Assembly: GCA_036186865.1 (NCBI GenBank)
Contig: AP025047.1
Location: forward strand, 25,748,264 to 25,812,263
Direction: 5' to 3'
Length of the DNA: 64,000 bases
Origin: Eustoma russellianum
Taxonomy: Eukaryota; Streptophyta; Magnoliopsida; Gentianales; Gentianaceae
Part shown: positions 42,933 to 53,471 of the stretch, piece after piece
How positions within the stretch are numbered: position 1 is the first letter of the stretch
Layout of the letters: the number at the start of each line of letters is the position of its first letter
Made by a program: the position numbers and the translations under genes
Notes under the pieces: model-generated
The model's input: only the letters and a program-made list of their open reading frames with translations
The model's database searches: none
What the model was told of the DNA's origin: nothing

Positions 42933-45316
42933 TGTTATGCCCCGTACCCTCCGTAAAATAACTAGAGGATAAAAAGAACATTAAATGCGATTAATGACAA
43001 TTAATAGAAATAAAGTAAGAATTGAATATTAGATTTATTAGTATTCAGTAAGGAAATAAATGATAGAATTAAGTAGTATTTAATTTAGAATTGAATATTA
43101 GTATTTTATTAAGATAAATAAGATGAAAGGATATAATTTAGAAACTCAAATTTCACCCTTCCCATATCAAAACTGACAGAACGTCAGTTTCTGTTTTATT
43201 TATCCGAAAACCGACGCCCCTCTTCCCCTTAGACGCCATTCTTCTCCTCCAAACCTAAGGAAGAACTTCCAAGGAAGCAATCCAATCTCTGCTTGTTTTC
43301 AAATCCGTCTTTGAGTAATCAAAGGAAAGTAATCATATTATAAGTTCTTACGATTTGTGAAAGAGAAAAGGCCCTAGTTTTGTATCAAAATGGATCATCA
43401 TGCAGTAGTTTCTTTCCGTGAATCTATATGTGATTTATGTGTTTTTGTTTTGAGTTTTGGCCACTATATGTTGAAAATCGTTCGTTGTTGTTGTTGATTT
43501 GGTGGAAATTGGAAAATCCCAATCTGTTGAACCCTCTCTTTGCTGCTATTTTTGGATGAGGGGAGAAGAGAGTGAAAGGTATGATTTTTGAGTTTGTTTT
43601 GGTGGATTAATTGAATGTTAGGCTTGAATCTTTGATTAGTATGTGTGTAGTGTTTAATTTGTAGTTTAAGCATGAGATTATAGCAGGGATTAGGCCTGGA
43701 ATGATTGGGATGAAGTTTGGGTTCATTTGGAGTTCTGGTTCTGCAGTTTCTGCAGAAATCACATAATTTCTTTTCTGGAATCGTAGACATCGATCGATCA
43801 ATGTGAGGGGATGAAGTGCTTCGATCGATCGATGTAGGGTATGATGTTGGACAGTAAGTATTCTGATGGACATCGATCGATCGATGTGAGGGTATGAAGT
43901 AGTTCGATCGATCGATGTAGGGTATGATGTTAGACAGTAAGTATTCTGATGGACATCGACCGATCGATGTGAGGGTATGAAGTGACATCGATCGATCGAT
44001 CGATGTAGGGGATGATGTCAACCAGTTTTGTGGGAAAATAAGGGAAGAAAGAGGGAAGCTAGGGGATCCTTTGGGTGACCTTAGTGACTTCTTAGGACCT
44101 GGTTGAGGCTAGTATAAGTCTTGGGAACACGACTTAGGATGGTGAATCAACGAGGAAGACTTCGTAATATATTTGAACCAGACTTTAAGGTATATGATCC
44201 AAGGAGTTAAGAATGAATGTTTGAAGCTTTGTTAGGTTTCAAATGGAACGTGTGAGGAGAGTTTACTCCATTCCTCGTATCCTTAGTATGAAAGCTTATG
44301 TGAGGTATATTTAAGCTTGTGAAGATACGATAAGAGTGAGAATGTGATTGAAGTATGCAATTGGAGAATGTGATTGATATGCCATCATGACACTTGCATT
44401 TGCATTATGATTTGATAAGAACTATGCCTTGGCACACGGTATAAAGTTTGCGAAATAAGCTGTGATGCGTTACAGGGTATAAAGACAAGTTGTAACCATT
44501 ACAGGGTATAAAGTGAGCTGTAATGTGTCATAGGGTATAAAGACAAGCTGTGGCACATTACAGGGTATAAAGTTGAGCTGTGGTGCGTCACAGGGTATAA
44601 AGACAAGCTGTGGCCCACCACAGGGTATAAAGTTATATGACCGGACATTGTGACATGCATTGCACTATTTTGAAAAGAATTGCATAAGCATTTGTGACTG
44701 TGTAGTGTAGTGCATATTTTGTCATGCATCACGTGAGTCGCTACGGTATGATGGATTTGTAACTTGATTGTTATGGAACTGTCGAATGTTTATGAGTTAT
44801 TGCTCTTATGTTGTCATGCTATTAATCTATGCGCTTGAAAGTATACAAGACATGTGCCCCATCACATCTTGATTTAAATATTACTCATGTCTTGCCATGT
44901 GTTGATCCTATATGTTTTATATGCGGGTTACTTGCTAGCATTTTTCGCTAAGGGTACTACCTTTGTTTTGCAGATGAGCCCAGTTATGACATGATATTCA
45001 TTGAGGACGACGACGAGTGGGCTGAGTGGGATGTTTAGAGTTCTTTTGGGAGATAGTCGAGACTATTTCTAATTATTTCATTTTCTTTCATTCGCTTGAG
45101 GATTTAGTTGGTTATTATCATGAACGCTCTTTCGTTGCCTTATTACACTCTGATGTACAACTTTGATGATTTAGATTTTATTTTGCACATGTCTTTGTGT
45201 TTATTCTCTTACATCATGGATGATATGTATTCGAGAGATGAGACGTCTTGTAGTCTTCTCAGTAAGCTATGACGGGTGCACCTGTTCGGATCCTCTGTCC
45301 GGGTCGGGGCGCTACA
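42933..45316 (+). mobile_element. Chromovirus 3' LTR
   Basis: TGTTATGCCCCGTACC ... GGGGCGCTACA, 2384 bp, uninterrupted. It serves as the reference showing exactly where Copia-2 entered the other LTR. Carries the GATCGATC array (about 43788-44010) and the TATAAAG array (44421-44636). Long minus-strand open frames here (for example 43464-44021) are by-products of the repeats. Confidence 0.92.
44421..44636 (+). repeat. CAGGGTATAAAG tandem array in 3' LTR
   Basis: Counterpart of 37161-37376, with the same number and order of units and a few substitutions. Confidence 0.85.
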
Positions 45317-45321
45317 AAGAC
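45317..45321. repeat. Chromovirus 3' target-site duplication (imperfect)
   Basis: AAGAC, against GAGAC at 25940-25944. Confidence 0.5.
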
Positions 45322-47713
45322 AGCAAACAAATGCAAAGGAATCGCTGATAGAATAGAATGAGTAAGCGTTAATCTACCTGCCGCACTTAATAGCTTGTTT
45401 GCCCATCTAGCCAATCGGCCATTAAAATGACCTAGTAAAAAAATACACTACATGGCAAATACCATGATGAATCGGAGCCCCCAAGTATCTCATTAGAAGG
45501 GTAGATAAACGCATGCCTAACACTTCGGCCATCCGACTACAAGAGAGATTATTACTGACGACAACCAAACTCTTGTGAAAATTCACCTGCTGCCCTGAAG
45601 CCTATTGATACTGCATGAGAAACTGAGTAAAGTGTCATAAGTTTTGCCCGATGCTGAAAGGAATATAAGCAAATCATCTGCAAACCCCAAATGAGACAGA
45701 GTGGCTACCCAGCACTCCTCAAAACCGCAAATCCAAGAACGTTCCCCCAATGAATTTAGACCCCTGCTGAAACCCTCCGATGCAAGAATAAATAGCAAGG
45801 GAGATGGCATATCACCTTGCTTGACTCTGCGACCAGTACTGAAGAAACCACACGGTTTACCGTTGACTAAAACTGAACATTTGGTGGCCGCTAAATTGTT
45901 TAGGATGATCCGGGCAAAAAAATGTTGAAACCCTATCCGAAGTAGCAGTCGCTCGAGATAATCCCAACTCACCCAATCAAATGCCTTTGCCATATCAAAT
46001 TTGATGATAGCTCGACGCCACGATGCGGTCTGTCCAACAAATGTACTATCTCTTTAGCCATAAAATATGCTCAGCTATTCCACGCCCTAGCATGAAGCCA
46101 GCCTGCTCAGGTGAAATCAGTTGAGGAAGGAGTACCCCCATCGAAGAAGATAGAATACGCATCACTACTTTAGAAATGAAGTTTGTTAGACAAATAGGAC
46201 AAAAATAAGAAAAAGACACTGGTGAGGACACCTTCGGTATAAGAGTGATAAGTGATGCAACCATTGCCGTGGGAACTCTCACTCTGAGTAAAAACTCTTG
46301 CACTGCTTTTAACACGTCCTGGTTGAATATATCCTAGCAGTGAAGATAGAATTGTCCATGATAGCCATCTGGAACCGCAACACTAGTTCAAAGCCCAAAC
46401 ATCATCTTTAACCTCGGGCAGTTGCGGAAGAGCTAGCAATGTTGTGTTATCCTCAGAAATTACCAGAGATGGAATATAGTGTAGAATAGACTCATGATTT
46501 TTCGTAGGCTATGTAGCAAACCGGCTTGCATAAAACTATACAACCTCATTCTGAATAGCCGAGTCCGTCAAGCACTCCGCACAAGTGGACGAAAAAACAC
46601 GAGCAATTCGTTGCTTTCACCTACAATCTTTCACAATACTATGAAAATACACTGTATTGGCATCACCTTCCTGCAACCAGTGGACCCACGCTTTCTGCTG
46701 CTGATACTTGCAAACCCGATTTTGTGCTTGTAAAAGATGCGCCTTTGCACCATGGTAAACCTCACAGTACTCAACAGTTGGAGTGACATCATACAGTGTC
46801 TCTGCATGTACCACCCTCGACTCCGCATCTGAGAGCGCATCAAAAATGTTACCAAATATCGATTTATTTCATCTTCCAAGATTAGCCTTCAGCCTGTGCA
46901 ATTTGTTACAAAACCCTCGCATTCCTCTTGTTGTTGGATAGCTACTCCAAGTGTGTCGTATAAAGTCACGAAAGTCAGGATGAGACAGCCACACCTCAAG
47001 AAAGTGAAAAGATCGAGGGCGAGTAGTATCAGAATCACTGCACATAAATAATAGAAGAGCATGATAGGATGTGGCATGATTCAAGTGTTGAACTAGTAGA
47101 GTGTCGAAGACCTCATAATGACTAGCCGTACACAGAAGACAATCTAGGCGTCGACATACTCGCATGAGCCCTTGACCATTAGACCAAGTGTATTGGGAGC
47201 CTTGACAAGGTAGACCCAGCAAGCCTGTGTCAAATACCCTCTGATTACAATCCACTAGCTGCCGTAGTTAGGGGGCCGAAGCACCCTTATGCTCATCCAG
47301 GGTCAAGAAAGTATTGAAATCACCACCCACGGTCCATGGGTCAACTATCCCACGTGAGAAGGAGAGGAGATCCTCCCATAAGACACGGTGAGCCGGCATG
47401 GTATGATGTCCGTAAACGGCTGTCCACCAAAAACCTTCCCTCAGAGTATCCACTGAAAGCGAAGAGAAATGTTCTGGACCCCATGAGATATGGTTAGATT
47501 GATCAACACTTATGCCGTCCAAAGCACCCATATTTTACTGTCTAAGGAGGAGACTGCTTGAGAGAAACCGAATTTGAGTTGATAGTGCTCCAACTTGTTG
47601 CACGGCAACTTTGGTTGAATTAAAAAAGCAAGTGAATGTGATACTTGCACACAAAATATTCAATTCTATTCAGGGGGTGCGCACACCCGAACATTCCACA
47701 TCAAAGAATTCAT
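45322..47713 (-). pseudogene. LINE-4 ORF2 fragment
   Basis: Starts at ATG 47713-47711 (MNSLMWNV, aligning with LINE-2 MNTLVWNI). Endonuclease pieces include KIWVLWTA, WTVGGDFNTFLTLDEH (about 47330-47280) and a Gly/Ser-rich GSQYTWSNGQGL. The linker reads QKAWVHWLQEGDANTVYF (about 46690). RT pieces are LITLIPKVSSPVSF, EQAGFMLGRGIAEH, AFDWVSWDYLERLL, RVKQGDMPSPLLFILASEGF and FADD (45673-45684). At least five frame breaks or stops are present. It ends after a LGMRLS..MRYLG thumb motif near 45450. Confidence 0.78.
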
Positions 47714-49069
47714 TGAGGATAGGGCGGGTCCACGCTTGAAGCCGACCGAGTAACTCTGGTAGATGGTGGAGGGCGAGGCATGTCCTTTTTATTAGTATGG
47801 TGCCGCTTCTTGCTACATTTAACTAGCTCATGCAACGAGGATATAAAAGAGGGATCATTTAAGTCCACTTTTGTAGAGGCTTGCTCGGCCATACCCCGAA
47901 TATTACAAAATCATTTTGCCAAATCTTGCGCTGCACGGTGCAGATCTTGGTCCTCATCAGAAGTAACAACAACTAAATCTTTTGTATCAGAGGCATGATC
48001 TGAGCTTGGTTCTTGTCTTTCTACAGCAGGCAGCAATGGATCGTAAGGAGATGAAATAAGGCGTGCAACATCCTACGCAGCCGATAGGTTCTGAAGAACA
48101 TCCAAATGAATTGTCGCAGGCTCCATAACCTCCTGTATATGCCCCTCTTCTTGTTGTTCAGAAGCTGCAGTATCACAAGTCATAAACAACGTAGCAGGCG
48201 AACCATAACAGAAGATTCTGCATAGGGCTGTAAATTTCCCTGCATCACTTCTTGTGGAACCTCAGTAGACTGCAAGCCATCGTCGAGCCTTGTTTTATCT
48301 TTCTTTGGAATCCATCTCTGAGCCAGAGGGTCCTATTGTTTTGCTTTTATTTTGTCAGCCGCTGGACCAGTCGTGTTTTTTGAAAGAATATGCTCTGCGT
48401 GCGCCATACAAGATGTTGCACTATGGCCTACCACACGGCATATAGAACAATAGCTTTGTTTTTCTTCATAATCAAGTTGCTGAAAGAAGTGGAAATCATG
48501 ACTTTGAATATAAACTCGTGATGGCAAATCCTTAGACACATCAATTTCAACGCAGACTCCAGCAACTAAAGGCCTCAACAAGTTCATACTCACATTATCA
48601 ACCTTTAATGGTGTACCTATCAACCGAGCAATTTCAAAGAGGGCTGCGGTTTTGTGGAGATAAATCGGCAACCTAGGCAGAGAGATACATACTAGCACAA
48701 TGGGAGTATCAACATTTGGATTAAAATTATAGAACCACTTGGTTATACGCATGTGAAACCCCAATACAATCTAAGAACGACATGCAAAACAACAAATATA
48801 ATCAGTCTTTTAATCGAAATTGATCAAAACATGCGAGGAATTGAGTAAACTAATTTTCATGCCCCCAGTAAATCCAACTTTATCAAAACATGATCGAATG
48901 GACTCAAGTTCGGCCTTCCATACCAAAATGTACCTACTAAACAATATTTCAACAAACCAGCCGAGACAGTAATCTCATCTGTGTGAAACTGATGGCGCGG
49001 ACCCCCTATATTTGGTGATCTCTCATGGCGCCAAAGAAATCCTAGAGGAACCGGCCAAGACAGAGGCAA
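47710..49069 (-). pseudogene. LINE-4 ORF1
   Basis: The RNA-binding ORF1 in pieces: LLKYCLVGTFWYGRP near 48930; MGFHMRITKWFYNFNPNVDTPIV to LPIYLHKTAALFEIARLIGTPLK (48764-48600); the CCHC knuckle CSICRVVGHSATSC near 48430. The tail TRVTRSASSVDPPYPQ ends at TGA 47712-47710, overlapping the ORF2 ATG as ATGA. The true start was not identified because the N-terminus is frameshifted. Confidence 0.72.
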
Positions 49070-49289
49070 AGGATCGTGGTTGCAAACCTGTGGAAGGCAG
49101 GTGCATTAGAGCCGGCAGAGAGGATACGAAGGAAACAGGCTAAGGCAGAAGGAAACAATCGCAGATAGAGAGAAGGCGGATGTTGATGGCAGTGCTAGTG
49201 GAAGAAAACGGCGGCGGTGTAAATCTTAGACATCACAGAATATCGCCGCCGAAAAGTTTGAAGCATTCGCCGTCATGCTCAAAGTTATA

Positions 49290-49306
49290 CATGCATGCAT
49301 ATATAC

Positions 49307-49340
<34 letters not shown>

Positions 49341-49341
49341 A
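49290..49341. repeat. TA/TG microsatellite
   Basis: CATATATACATATATATATATG followed by about ten TG units, directly outside the LINE-4 5' end. Confidence 0.9.
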
Positions 49342-50195
49342 TCATTATATTAACATCACATATGAACATAGCTTATACATATTCTTGATACAAAAACCAT
49401 GAACATATATCATGAATGATCCAACTTTATATGAACCTCAATATTCAGATCTTTGGAAAACCATGAAGGATCTAGAAAGGATACTTGCCTTATCACTTAA
49501 CCTTTATATAAAAGTGAAGAGTTCTTCACTTGGCTTGACGGAAACTTTCTTTCCTACCCTTATTGAACCCACTTTTAAGAACAAAGAAATGGAGAGTTAG
49601 TGTGCAACCATGGAAATGAAGAATAGGAAGAAGAATAACCTAACATAAATGGTGTTCTTACCTTGGTGATCCTTGGTTCTTGACTCAACTAAGTTTGATC
49701 TACTTAGCTATTGGATGAAGGAGTATGTTGTGCCTATTGTTTTGGATGAATGTAGGAGATGAAAATAAGAAAATTTTTCTCCTTGATTCCTTTCCCAAAC
49801 TCATGGTTTTTGGGTGTAAAAGGAGTTTGGAGACTTTGCTTCTTGGTTGAGATAGAGAAGAGAGAAATTCGGAAGATGAAAATGGTGTTAAGTGTTGGAA
49901 ATGAGAAGGAAAGAGAGTTCTTATCTCTTTTTCTAGGAAGTGTCCGAAAATATGAGTTAAGGAAAGTGGGAAGAAAACATTATGAGAGTTGGGAAGATTT
50001 GATAGGAAAAGATGGGAGGGTGGTTAATTGTCTTATAAAACAATTGAGTGAAGAAAGGTTAAAAGAGAAGAAAGTCTTCCCTTTTCTCTTGCCTTGTGTT
50101 GGCCGGGCACATGAAGTGGGGGAAGGGTGGTTGTGGCTTGATTGAAGAGTAAGAATGTGTAAGGTGTTGGAAGGCTTTTTGGTATATCTTATGAT
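49342..50195 (-). mobile_element. Family X copy B, left part
   Basis: Aligns with about 20660-21520 of copy A (for example ACCATGAAGGATCTAGAAAG at 49459). Interrupted at 50195 by the solo LTR. The open frame at 49759-50145 has no counterpart frame in copy A and no recognisable motif. Confidence 0.6.
50191..50195. repeat. Solo LTR left target duplication
   Basis: ATGAT, against ACGAT at 52870-52874 (one mismatch). Confidence 0.65.
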
Positions 50196-52869
50196 TGTAG
50201 GACCTGTATAGCACCACTAGAAGGGGGGTTGAATATTAGGTGCTGAAAATTTGGTTTTTAAAATATTTTGGCCCAAAAACCTAACTTCTGAAAACTGTGT
50301 CTGTTTTCAGATCCTGATTTGAAATGTTTGAAAGACCTTGTTACAGACCTTCAAAAATTCTGAAATTTGGAGAGATTTTAATATCAGATGCTTTGAGTAT
50401 CTCCTAAAAATTTTAGATTAAAATTCAACTCTTAACCCTTTGAAAATACGTTTATGATCAGATTGCGTAAATCTTGCAGAAGCAATACTCTAATTTGAAA
50501 ATTTTATTCCGATTAATTAGTGACTCCAAATGGTATGAAAATTTAATGCCAAACCCCTTAAGATGTGTATTATACTGGGTTGAAATAGTTTTGAAAAATT
50601 CCTTTGTGAAATATGTCAAATACGTTGATGTTCTCAACCTTTGCAAATCTGAAAGTCAGATTGCACTAGTCTCGGAACTATTAACGTTTGATTGACGTAT
50701 ACTTGCCCAAATGGGTTGAAACTTGAACCAAATGAAACTTAAGCGGTGTGGATATGTTTTTGCAAGGTTTTGTAATTTTTGAAAGTCGTTTACTATTTTT
50801 ACGATTGTAGCAAAATCAACACACAAACTGAAAACTGAAAGTAAATTGCTGAAAAGAACGACACCAAGGATTTTATACTGGTTCGGTTAAATCAACCTAC
50901 TCCAGTCTTCGAGGACACCTTCCTCGGTTATCACTAAACACAAAAAAAACACCTTACCACAAGGGTTGCTAGAGTTACACACCAACTCTACCCTTTCACA
51001 AACAATACAATCAAGCACACCGATCACGAACACCATCACCGAACGGATAAAGGTTTGATCACACCTTGATAATTCTTTTACAGTAAATGAGGCATGTATG
51101 ATGGTCTAAACAAAGCCTGTTCAATATGTTGAATATAAGAACAATAGGCTTGAGAGAAGAAGAAAGAAATGTAGCAGAAGAGAGTGGAGGTTTCTTTGCA
51201 CTTGAATAAAATATGAGATATGTCTTGACTTGGTTTACTCTCTTCTCTTCTTTTTATTTAGTCTTGGCCGCTCCCCTAGGGCTTTTCTTCCATCTTGAAA
51301 ATTCTCTTTAATGCCCTTGAAAGATTACCTTGTGTAGAGATGACACCATCTTGCTTACTTGGCAGAACACGATTGGATGAATGTCTAGGCTTTGCTTACT
51401 TGGCACTCTATGATTGATGAGTCTTGTCACCAATTAGTAGCTGTAAAAATCTGAGATTAAAGTGTAAAAACATATGCCAAATAAAGTTTAAAATGTTTTC
51501 AAATAATTAACAATTAATCTCTTCAATTTGGGAAGCAATTACTCTCACAATTTAGGCAAAAAATCGGCCAGCTCAAAGTCTCACATGTTGAATTTTTAGC
51601 ATGTGTTACATTTGCTAAAAAGTTTGAATTGTTACCTTGTACAGCTCCCTCCATTATGTCACTAACCTTGTGTGGTTTATTCTCCAGCAATTGAGATGCC
51701 AACTGATCTCCACATAAGCTCCACCAAGGTTGAGAATGGCGTGTACATAGTCTCTAACATGTGCTGAATTTCACTTTTGTAAACTTTGTCAAATATTGTA
51801 CAATAATTACACATATATGGTATATTCCAATCAGTCCTAATTTGAATATTCTAGTACACTTTAACATGTATTGAATATGTAAAAAGTGTCTAGATACATG
51901 TTACATGTCATGCCAAAAACGTTCCATGTGTTGTGTTCGTAAAAAACCGAATTCTTGATTTTTGTCGATTACATAATTTTTCTACGATTAAATTCAAACT
52001 TTTTGCACATGTTATACATATTATGTCACACATAATATACATAAAATAAATTAAATATTCAGCTCATAAGGCTGTTTGAAATGGCTCCCACATGTGACAA
52101 AAACTTGAATTTGAATTCTCCACAATTTGGCCTTAATTGGGGGTGATTTGTGTGTGCCAACATGGAATGATTTCATAGCTGAATATTTCATGTAAGCCAC
52201 GAAATTTTTGGCTCTTTTTAAAGTATATGGGCTGGCCATCTATATATGGAAAGTATGTGACACGTTGGCGAAGTTTCGGTAGTCACCCGATACGAGAATT
52301 TTCGGTTTATAACCTTGCAACGTGTCGTTATAATTTTGTCATCACCATGACTTATATCATATGATATAAGTACTCATAAATATGAGGTAAGTTTAGTGAT
52401 GTGATGTTGACGTACGTTTGTAATATACGTAACGTGTCGGTAGTACATCGGATTTAATGTGTATTATGCCTTTTTATATAAAATCTGAATATATATAACA
52501 TATATATATATAATGTGTGTATCACATGGAGAGGAGACTTTCCATGTTTCAATTTGTTGTCATTTTGCCTTCTCCAAATATATCTCCTTTTAATGAACTA
52601 GTTATTTCATTAACTTAAGTACTTCACTTAATGAACTAATTTAGTTCATTAATGGTGGCACCTGAAAATAGTTCAAACACAACAAATGTTTGCCATTTGA
52701 TGTAAGCTTTAACGCTTCATGGCTTGTTAGTACGACAACAATATATATAAAGCATATAAAGCATGTATATCACAAAAACGTGTCACATAATAATTTTGTC
52801 ATGCATTTCTTAAACACGTAGTATTTAAATCATGTATTTTATGAATCACTCAAACTCTTTTTCTCAACA
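50196..52869 (-). mobile_element. Solo LTR of Copia-1 family
   Basis: 2674 bp, TGTAGGACC ... CTCAACA as printed; on its own strand it starts TGTTGAG and ends GGTCCTACA. It is a diverged inverted copy of the LTRs at 1-2789 and 8481-11132. Flanked by near-matching 5-bp duplications with family X on both sides, so the element probably left by LTR-LTR recombination. It defines the true LTR ends for the family. Confidence 0.88.
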
Positions 52870-52874
52870 ACGAT
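52870..52874. repeat. Solo LTR right target duplication
   Basis: ACGAT, partner of 50191-50195. Confidence 0.65.
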
Positions 52875-53471
52875 TGTTTGGAGCAAGATAAAATTTTATC
52901 TTCTTCCTTACTTCATGAACGCTTAAATGGTTAGTGGGAGTGGGTAGAATGGGACAAAGTACCATTATTTGGGTTCTACACAATTTTGTCCCCTTGGTAT
53001 TTTGTTGTGGTATTTTCCTAACCACAATTTCTTCCTCACTCTTCTCCTCTTACCTGCCCCTTCATACTTCTATATATGTTTTATATAATTTTTTTTCTAA
53101 TGTCCAAAATATCTAGCCATGTCTTGCTTTCTTTTTCATTTTATTTAAATGCCCTAATTTCTTATGTCATGTATTTTATTTTGGTTTAAATTATCCTAAT
53201 AATTAAGTTGTTACCTATTTGTATTGTTTTAATTCCTACGACGAAGTCGTAACATTCGTTAACGAATCTCATTGCATATCGATATATTAATTATCTGATC
53301 GTTCGGTTATTTTTTCGAGCGTTTCTAACCCCCGATATATACCACTGATTTCATATTAACCTTGATTCCAAAATTTTAAATTCTACCAAAACTCCATCGG
53401 CATTGCATTTTCATTTTGTTTTCTAATATCTTATTTCTTTTTCTAACGATACGGAAATGCGGGTTGCAACA
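52875..53471 (-). mobile_element. Family X copy B, right part
   Basis: Continues the alignment with copy A (about 21530-22285), including GTAGAATGGGACAAAGTA, and ends GCGGGTTGCAACA, a plausible LTR start when read on the minus strand. Confidence 0.6.

Larger units (their letters stand above)
25945..45316 (+). mobile_element. Ty3/gypsy chromovirus (Tekay/Del-like), complete but split
   Basis: The element has a 5' LTR (25945-27157 plus 36873-38057, about 2.39 kb once Copia-2 is removed), a primer site, gag-pol with gypsy domain order and C-terminal chromodomain-like region, a polypurine tract and a 3' LTR (42933-45316, 2384 bp). Copia-2 sits in the 5' LTR. The chromodomain and the TGTTATGCCCCG LTR start support Tekay/Del. 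Multiple stops make it non-autonomous. Confidence 0.9.
45322..49285 (-). mobile_element. LINE-4, 3'-truncated L1-type element
   Basis: Related to LINE-2 and LINE-5 but a separate, more decayed copy on the minus strand. The 5' end lies near 49285 beside a TA/TG microsatellite. It is cut at 45322 by the chromovirus within the thumb region of reverse transcriptase, so the zf-RVT, RNase H and 3' UTR parts are missing. Confidence 0.8.

Noticed and set aside
43464..44021. 185-codon minus-strand frame with IDRS repeats
   Set aside because: Translation of GATCGATC repeats in a chromovirus LTR; the counterpart in the other LTR is a different, shorter frame.
49759..50145. 128-codon frame in family X copy B
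   Set aside because: Not conserved in copy A and no motif; likely chance in purine-rich DNA.
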